From NCBI GenBank assembly GCA_958421035.1, contig CATZKS010000010.1:1-28695 (forward strand): DNA of 28,695 nt. Reading direction: 5' to 3'. Under the pieces are notes generated by a model. The model was not told the DNA's origin. It saw only the letters and a program-made list of their open reading frames with translations, and ran no database searches. Numbering within the stretch: position 1 is the first letter of the stretch; each line of letters begins with the position of its first letter. Source of the DNA: an uncultured Collinsella sp. (GTDB lineage: Bacteria; Actinomycetota; Coriobacteriia; Coriobacteriales; Coriobacteriaceae). Below are positions 23,761 to 28,695 of this stretch, one piece after another. The translations under genes were made by a program, and so were the position numbers.

Positions 23761-24423
23761 TTATATAGCGAAAAGTTTAGCAAGCTCGGCCACCGAGTGC
23801 ACCACTGCATCGGCACCCGCCGCCTCGTGCTCGCCCGGCGCCGCCGCGCCCGAATAGATGCCAATGCACGGCACGCCCATCGCGTGCGCGCCCTCCACAT
23901 CGTTAAAGCGATCGCCGATCATCACGGCAACGTCGGCCGTCGCGCCGAGCGCCGCCAGAGCATCGCGGACCGAATCGGCCTTGGTCTCGCGACCCTGCGG
24001 CGGATTCATGCCAACCACCGCCTCAAACTGAGAAAGCCCGAGCTCACGCACCATGTCGATGCACTTTGCCTCCATGCGCGACGTCGCCACGGCCATACGC
24101 TTGCCCCGGGCGGCTAACCCATCCAGCAGCTCGGGGATCCCGTCAAACACGGGATACTCCTCCGGTCCCAGCTCATCAAAAAAGACGCGATACTCATCGG
24201 CCACCACAAGCGACTCCTCGCGGGAAAAGCCGTAAAAGTCGTGAAAGCTCTTCCACAGGGGCGGCCCGATCATGCGGCGCAGATCACCCATCTGCGCCTC
24301 CGAAAACCCGCGCGTAGCCAGCGTCTTGCGCGTCGAGGTCATCACCGCCCGACCCGTATCGGCCACCGTGCCATCGAAATCAAACAGCACGACCGGCCGC
24401 CTGCATATCTCCAGTGCCTCCAT
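23761..24423 (-). CDS. HAD-IA phosphatase (phosphoglycolate phosphatase-like)
   Basis: A 220-residue phosphatase. Motif I is LFDFDGTVADT (D15, D17 from the chosen start), motif II is VATSRM, a Lys in GRETKADSV, motif IV is MIGDRFNDVEGA. The small helical C1 cap includes RRMIGPPLWKSFHDFYG, typical of Gph/PpaX-like enzymes. Starts at 24456 (GTG), 24429 and 24423 (ATG) are all in frame; 24423 has the best spacing to GAGG. Substrate could be phosphoglycolate, pyrophosphate or another small phosphate ester. Divergent from degV. Confidence 0.88.
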   Translation of the reverse strand: MEALEICRRPVVLFDFDGTVADTGRAVMTSTRKTLATRGFSEAQMGDLRRMIGPPLWKSFHDFYGFSREESLVVADEYRVFFDELGPEEYPVFDGIPELLDGLAARGKRMAVATSRMEAKCIDMVRELGLSQFEAVVGMNPPQGRETKADSVRDALAALGATADVAVMIGDRFNDVEGAHAMGVPCIGIYSGAAAPGEHEAAGADAVVHSVAELAKLFAI

Positions 24424-24473
24424 CGGCATCCCTCTTCCCCAGTTGACGATTTCCACACCGACACTTCAAACTG

Positions 24474-24501
24474 TTGACTATTCAACAATTGAACCTAGTA
24501 A
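24474..24501 (+). promoter_or_regulatory. Putative degV promoter with palindrome
   Basis: TTGACT (24474-24479) and TAGTAA (24496-24501) are 16 bases apart. Between them TTCAACAATTGAA (24481-24493) is a palindrome that could be an operator. The match is only fair, and the divergent HAD gene may share the region. Confidence 0.35.
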
Positions 24502-24579
24502 TGTGGAACGACTCTACCATACTTGTCGCACTTTGCTCTCAGAAGGCGGCGCGCAAGCGCCCCAACGAAAGGTGCAATT

Positions 24580-25440
24580 ATGTCTTTTGCCATCATAACC
24601 GACTCCACGTCGGACATCTCCCCCGCCCACGCTCAAGAGCTCGGCATTTACGTGATTCCGCTGCATGTGATTATCGAGGGCGAGGACCTGCTCGACCAGG
24701 TGCAGATTACCGCCGAGGAATACGTCGCGCGCATGGCCGGCTCCGAGCAACTGCCGCACACCTCGCAGCCGAGCGCCGGCGAGTTCAAGGCACTCTTTGA
24801 CCGCGTGCTCGCCGACGGCCATGATAGCGCCATCTTTATCTCACTGTGCAGCGAGTGGTCCGCCTGCTATGCCAACGCCAGCCTGACGGCCGAAACGCAC
24901 GAACTCGACGTGCGCTGCATCGACTCGCGCACCGGCTCGGGTGCCGAGGGCCTGCTGGTGGAGTACGCGCTGGCCATGCGCGAGGACGGCCGCAGCCTGG
25001 ACGAGACCGAGGCGCAGATCCGCGCGACGCTGCCCGACGCCCACCTGCTGCTGATTCCCCGCACACTCGAGAACCTCGTTAAGAACGGCCGCGCGCCCAA
25101 GCTCGCCGGCCAGCTCACGCAGATGCTCAACATTCGCCTGGCCGTTTCGCCGGAGTGGAAATCGGGCGAGATCAAGGCTATCAAGAAGGGCCGCGGCGCC
25201 AAGCGCATCGTCGTCAACACCATGGCCGACTGCCTCGCGTTTTTGGCTGAGCATCCGGGTTCAAGCGTGCGCGTGCTCACGACCGGCGCCGCCGAGGAGC
25301 AAGAGCTCGTCAGCCAAGCGCTCGCAGGCCAAGACTATGTAGACGCCGGCACCGGCCCCATCGGCTGCACCATCGCCACCCATGTAGGCATCGACGCCAT
25401 CGCCATCAGCTACTGCCCCCGCTACCAGCCAACTCACTAG
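24580..25440 (+). CDS. DegV family fatty-acid-binding protein
   Basis: A 286-residue DegV protein. It begins MSFAIITDSTSDISP, has the second conserved region LPHTSQPSAGEFKALF and ends with ATHVGIDAIAISYC. DegV (FakB-like) proteins bind a fatty acid and present it to the kinase FakA for phosphorylation in lipid synthesis; whether this one is a FakB is unknown, as no fakA is in the window. The ATG at 24580 follows GAAAGG. Followed by a hairpin repeat. Confidence 0.93.
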   Translation: MSFAIITDSTSDISPAHAQELGIYVIPLHVIIEGEDLLDQVQITAEEYVARMAGSEQLPHTSQPSAGEFKALFDRVLADGHDSAIFISLCSEWSACYANASLTAETHELDVRCIDSRTGSGAEGLLVEYALAMREDGRSLDETEAQIRATLPDAHLLLIPRTLENLVKNGRAPKLAGQLTQMLNIRLAVSPEWKSGEIKAIKKGRGAKRIVVNTMADCLAFLAEHPGSSVRVLTTGAAEEQELVSQALAGQDYVDAGTGPIGCTIATHVGIDAIAISYCPRYQPTH

Positions 25441-25453
25441 GGACGCCCACATC

Positions 25454-25520
25454 AGTTGCGGTGGAATAGGGACTGTTTTTGGCTTATTAGCCGCCAATCA
25501 ATCCCTATTCCACCACAACT
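25454..25520. repeat. Hairpin repeat (AGTTGCGGTG family), copy 2
   Basis: The 19-base arms 25454-25472 and 25502-25520 pair with one mismatch and flank a 29-base middle with GGC/GCC. The left arm shares 16 bases exactly with copy 1. It lies 13 bases after the degV stop, with no T-run, so it is not a normal terminator. Confidence 0.8.
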
Positions 25521-25533
25521 TGGAAATCGGCGA

Positions 25534-25842
25534 TCAGCCCAGCGGACCCTGAAACAGCTCCTGATGAGTGCCCATTCTCACCAACCTAATCATTGGGTTA
25601 GTCTTATGGGGAAGATAAAGAACGACCACATCGACCAAGCCATCGGATAGGTGGAAATCGATGTGGCCGTTGTAGTTTCCGCCCGGGTTTGAGAGCTCGT
25701 GGGCGCCATACTCCGCCGGAAGTGACCCATGAGCCACAAGCTCTGCAACCGCCGCTTTAAACTCACTTTTTAGCTGCGGATGCATGCGCATCGTTCGTTT
25801 GTAGTCCACCTTAAATTGAGCCTCGACTTTAATCTCGAACAT
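25534..25842 (-). CDS. YafQ/RelE-type toxin (mRNA interferase)
   Basis: A 102-residue toxin of the RelE/YafQ fold. It starts FEIKVEAQFKVDYKR, has HELSNPGGNYNGHIDFHLSDG (the YafQ 'L.G.y.g..e.H' region) and ends with RMGTHQELF, matching the catalytic-His RTGTHSDLF of YafQ. It would cut mRNA on the ribosome when freed from the antitoxin. It begins 2 bases after the antitoxin stop, so they form one unit. All catalytic features visible suggest it is intact. Confidence 0.88.
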   Translation of the reverse strand: MFEIKVEAQFKVDYKRTMRMHPQLKSEFKAAVAELVAHGSLPAEYGAHELSNPGGNYNGHIDFHLSDGLVDVVVLYLPHKTNPMIRLVRMGTHQELFQGPLG

Positions 25843-25844
25843 CG

Positions 25845-26144
25845 CTATTCCTCATCGAGGAATGACATAAGCTCATCAGCGTTATTGAATGACGGGCTAT
25901 CGTCCGGCAAAATCCCCAACTCACGAGCCTCGGCGATCACCATGGCACGCCTCGTCGCCTCGTTGGGCACCTCCGCCCTTCCTACAATCTCAAAAGGAAT
26001 CTTTCGCTGATTTACCAGCTGCCGAACGGCAAGATTGAGATAGGAATTGAGGCTGAGGCCGACCGAATCCAAGAACTCAGTCGCCTGCTCCTTGAGCCCC
26101 TCTTCGATTCGAACCGTCGTAGGCTTAACTGTTGCTGTAGACAT
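25845..26144 (-). CDS. RelB/DinJ-family antitoxin
   Basis: A 99-residue antitoxin. The N-terminus TTVRIEEGLKEQATEFLDSVGLSLNSYLNLAVRQLV is a ribbon-helix-helix DNA-binding and dimer domain typical of DinJ; the C-terminus (NADELMSFLDEE) is the acidic toxin-binding tail. It overlaps no neighbour. The gene order antitoxin then toxin is standard. It probably represses its own promoter at the palindrome upstream. The ATG at 26144 follows AGGAGG. Confidence 0.87.
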   Translation of the reverse strand: MSTATVKPTTVRIEEGLKEQATEFLDSVGLSLNSYLNLAVRQLVNQRKIPFEIVGRAEVPNEATRRAMVIAEARELGILPDDSPSFNNADELMSFLDEE

Positions 26145-26191
26145 TTGCGACCTCCTCGCCCTCGTCTTTTACACCAGTATACCCAATATAA

Positions 26192-26227
26192 ATGGCAATC
26201 TGGTGTTAAATAACATCAGATTGCCAT
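26192..26227. promoter_or_regulatory. 36-bp palindrome upstream of the toxin-antitoxin pair
   Basis: The 17-base arms 26192-26208 and 26211-26227 match at 16 positions with a 2-base centre. It lies 48 bases upstream of the antitoxin ATG. A TATACT (on -) lies about 12 bases further towards the gene. An RHH-antitoxin operator is the simplest reading. It also falls 31 bases after the LOG gene stop and could add termination. Confidence 0.6.
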
Positions 26228-26257
26228 GCGTATTCATGTCGCGTGGGCACGATTGAT

Positions 26258-27016
26258 CTACATCAGCCCGCTCAGGGCGATGTCGACGGCTTCGTTGAGG
26301 TCGTCGGTGATGTGCACGAGCTCGGGATCGAGCGGGCTGATCATACCGGCGTCCATCACCGGGCCGTTGAGCCAGTCGAACAGGCCCTGCCAGTACTCTG
26401 TGCCCACCAGCACGAGGGGCATGCGCTTGACCTTGTGCGTTTGCACCAGCGTGAGCACCTCGAACATCTCGTCGAGCGTGCCAAAGCCGCCGGGAAACAC
26501 GATGGCGCCCGAGCTGTATTTGACGAACATGGTCTTGCGCACAAAGAAGTAACGGAAGTCCATGCCGAGGTTCACGTATTTATTGAGCCCATGCTCGTGC
26601 GGCAATTCAATGCCCAGGCCAACTGACTTGCCGTTGACACTCGCCGCTCCCCTGTTGGCCGCTTCCATGATGCCGGGGCCGCCACCGGTGATAACCGCCA
26701 CGCCGCGCTGGGCAATCTTACGGCCGACCGTGCGCGCCGCCTTGTAGGCCGGGTCCGTCTTGGGCGTGCGGGCACTACCGAAGATGGTCACCGCAGGCCC
26801 TAACTCGGCAAGTGCGCCAAAGCCATCGACAAACTCGGCCTGGATGCGCAGTACGCGCCACGGATCGGCATGCAGCCAGTCGGTCGACTCCTCGGGCGCC
26901 AGCAGGTTGGCGTAGGTGTTGTCCTTAGGAATCATGGGGCCGCGCATGACCACGGGGCCGCGGCGGTACGTCTCGTCGTAGGCAGGCTCGCCCTCGACGT
27001 TCTCATTCTTAATCAT
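26258..27016 (-). CDS. LOG family protein (TIGR00730 Rossmann-fold)
   Basis: A 252-residue lysine-decarboxylase-like (LOG) protein. The nucleotide-binding motifs GGGPGIMEAANRGA and PGGFGTLDEMFE (PGGxGTxxE) are both present. LOG enzymes release a base from a nucleoside monophosphate (cytokinin activation in plants; purine/nucleotide cleavage in bacteria). I chose the ATG at 27016, behind AGGAG; upstream codons in frame run through the terminator-like hairpin. The leader is unusual (see findings). Downstream is the toxin-antitoxin pair. Confidence 0.9.
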   Translation of the reverse strand: MIKNENVEGEPAYDETYRRGPVVMRGPMIPKDNTYANLLAPEESTDWLHADPWRVLRIQAEFVDGFGALAELGPAVTIFGSARTPKTDPAYKAARTVGRKIAQRGVAVITGGGPGIMEAANRGAASVNGKSVGLGIELPHEHGLNKYVNLGMDFRYFFVRKTMFVKYSSGAIVFPGGFGTLDEMFEVLTLVQTHKVKRMPLVLVGTEYWQGLFDWLNGPVMDAGMISPLDPELVHITDDLNEAVDIALSGLM

Positions 27017-27032
27017 GGGCACTCCTATCGAG

Positions 27033-27080
27033 AAAAAGAAAAGCGGGCGGGGTCGACGCCATGCGCCAAACACCCGCCCG
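27033..27080 (-). terminator. Terminator-like hairpin just before the LOG gene
   Basis: On -, CGGGCGGG (27073-27080) pairs with CCCGCCCG (27044-27051) and is followed by TTTTCTTTTT (27033-27042). The T-run ends 16 bases before the ATG at 27016. It can end tgt transcripts, but no promoter fits between it and the LOG start, so it may instead act as an attenuator. Confidence 0.7.
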
Positions 27081-27149
27081 AACATCAACTATTCGGTATG
27101 GTACCCACGATGCATCAAGTGCTTGCAAGCTATCGGTCAGCGGTCGTGC

Positions 27150-27179
27150 GGCCGGTGTCAGCAAATGTGACGACCGGCC
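27150..27179. other. Hairpin in the LOG upstream region
   Basis: GGCCGGTGTCA (27150-27160) and TGACGACCGGCC (27168-27179) pair with one bulged base. It lies 50 bases after the tgt stop, upstream of the terminator-like hairpin. It has no T-tract and could form part of a leader structure. Confidence 0.45.
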
Positions 27180-27229
27180 GTCGCTCGCCCCTTGCCGTTG
27201 CCCGCGCTCTGCAAGCGCCCGCGCCGCTC

Positions 27230-28369
<1,140 letters not shown>

Positions 28370-28406
28370 AAACTGGAACTCCTTGGTTGCGGTTCATACG
28401 CAAACC

Positions 28407-28435
28407 ATTATACGGGCAACCCGCAAGGAGCACCG
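28407..28435 (-). promoter_or_regulatory. Putative tgt promoter (-10 only)
   Basis: On - a perfect TATAAT (28407-28412) lies 38 bases upstream of the tgt ATG. No convincing -35 is present at 16-18 bases. Confidence 0.4.
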
Positions 28436-28470
28436 ACTCGACAGAAACTGGCGCATTAAACAACTAGCCG

Positions 28471-28617
28471 TTGGGGACGTTCTTAAACGACTAGTTGTTG
28501 GGGACAGCCTTCAGCGCCATCTTGCAAAGGAGTGTCCCAATCTGCCGGCACTTAGGGACCGTCCCCAAGTGCCGACAAGACTGTCCCCTTCGACTAGTCA
28601 TTTAAGAACGTCCCCAA
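28471..28617. repeat. Nested palindrome cluster with GGGGAC core
   Basis: The 25-base outer arms 28471-28495 and 28593-28617 match with one mismatch. Inside are a second pair GGGGACAG/CTGTCCCC (28500-28507 and 28581-28588) and a hairpin 28546-28574 (CGGCACTT...AAGTGCCG around AGGGACCGTCCCC). The text resembles the terminator at 15475-15502 and the hairpin at 5605. The region 28370-28695 holds no other supported gene; a frame runs off the end, but it has no recognisable content. Confidence 0.72.
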
Positions 28618-28695
28618 TGACTACTTTTCGTCAGCAACGCAAACGCCGATGCCCTGGCAACGTCAGCGAGCGGTCGCCAGAGCGAACAAATTGGC

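Noticed and set aside
28616..28695. A short open frame running off the right edge on +
   Set aside because: Only about 26 codons are visible, with no ribosome site and no family resemblance; it starts inside a palindrome.

Overview
The window is high-GC bacterial DNA, densely coded on both strands. Starts are ATG or GTG, usually behind AAAGG or AAGGAG ribosome sites. The gene families present (DegV, PepV-like M20 dipeptidase, 10-TM metal exporter, short SerA, DtxR, single-operon Pst) and the many intergenic hairpins suggest an anaerobic Coriobacteriia member, most likely Collinsella or a close relative. This assignment is inference; there is no rRNA or other marker to prove it.

Layout. 1-2254: serC (5' end missing) and serA on +, closed by a strong terminator. 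2333-4348: an M20 peptidase gene broken by a frameshift, a DUF1015-like gene, and a terminator facing the next block. 4392-6342 (-): a nitroreductase preceded by a near-consensus DtxR-type iron box, then two tandem histidine phosphatases. 6578-7663 (+): an HdeD/DUF308 membrane protein and a YaiI/UPF0178 protein. 7769-8863 (-): a His-rich putative heavy-metal/manganese exporter whose promoter is covered by a dyad. 9036-10004 (+): a DEDDh exonuclease.

10005-11966 is a more AT-rich accessory stretch. It holds one DUF559/AbiEi-like putative nuclease gene and, 9 bases after its stop, a 255-bp MITE-like element with imperfect terminal inverted repeats. A zinc/cadmium-type resistance operon follows (11893-14667): an SmtB-like ArsR repressor, a free-standing HMA metallochaperone and a P1B ATPase. 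Three near-identical operator palindromes and a TTGACA-N16-TATAAT promoter are visible. A 127-bp long hairpin sits between the ATPase gene and a DtxR-family regulator gene (14947-15336, -).

15465-22018 (-): an ABC-F gene with a Cof-type HAD phosphatase directly behind it, then the phosphate transport operon pstS-pstC-pstA-pstB (no phoU visible). 22270-24423 (-): a PepV-like dipeptidase and a phosphoglycolate-phosphatase-like HAD, divergent from degV (24580-25440, +). 25534-26144 (-): a DinJ/RelB-YafQ/RelE toxin-antitoxin pair with a 36-bp palindrome upstream. 26258-28369 (-): a LOG-family gene sitting directly behind a terminator-like hairpin, and tgt. The last 326 bases hold no supported gene but a nested set of palindromes.

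Metal homeostasis is the recurring theme (exporter, ArsR/HMA/ATPase, DtxR, an iron box). The most unusual material is non-coding: several hairpin families, the MITE-like element and the long hairpin. No CRISPR array, tRNA, rRNA or complete transposase was recognised, and I cannot name a complete new multi-gene system here. The best candidates for something undescribed are the nuclease gene with its adjacent MITE-like element, and the long hairpin.
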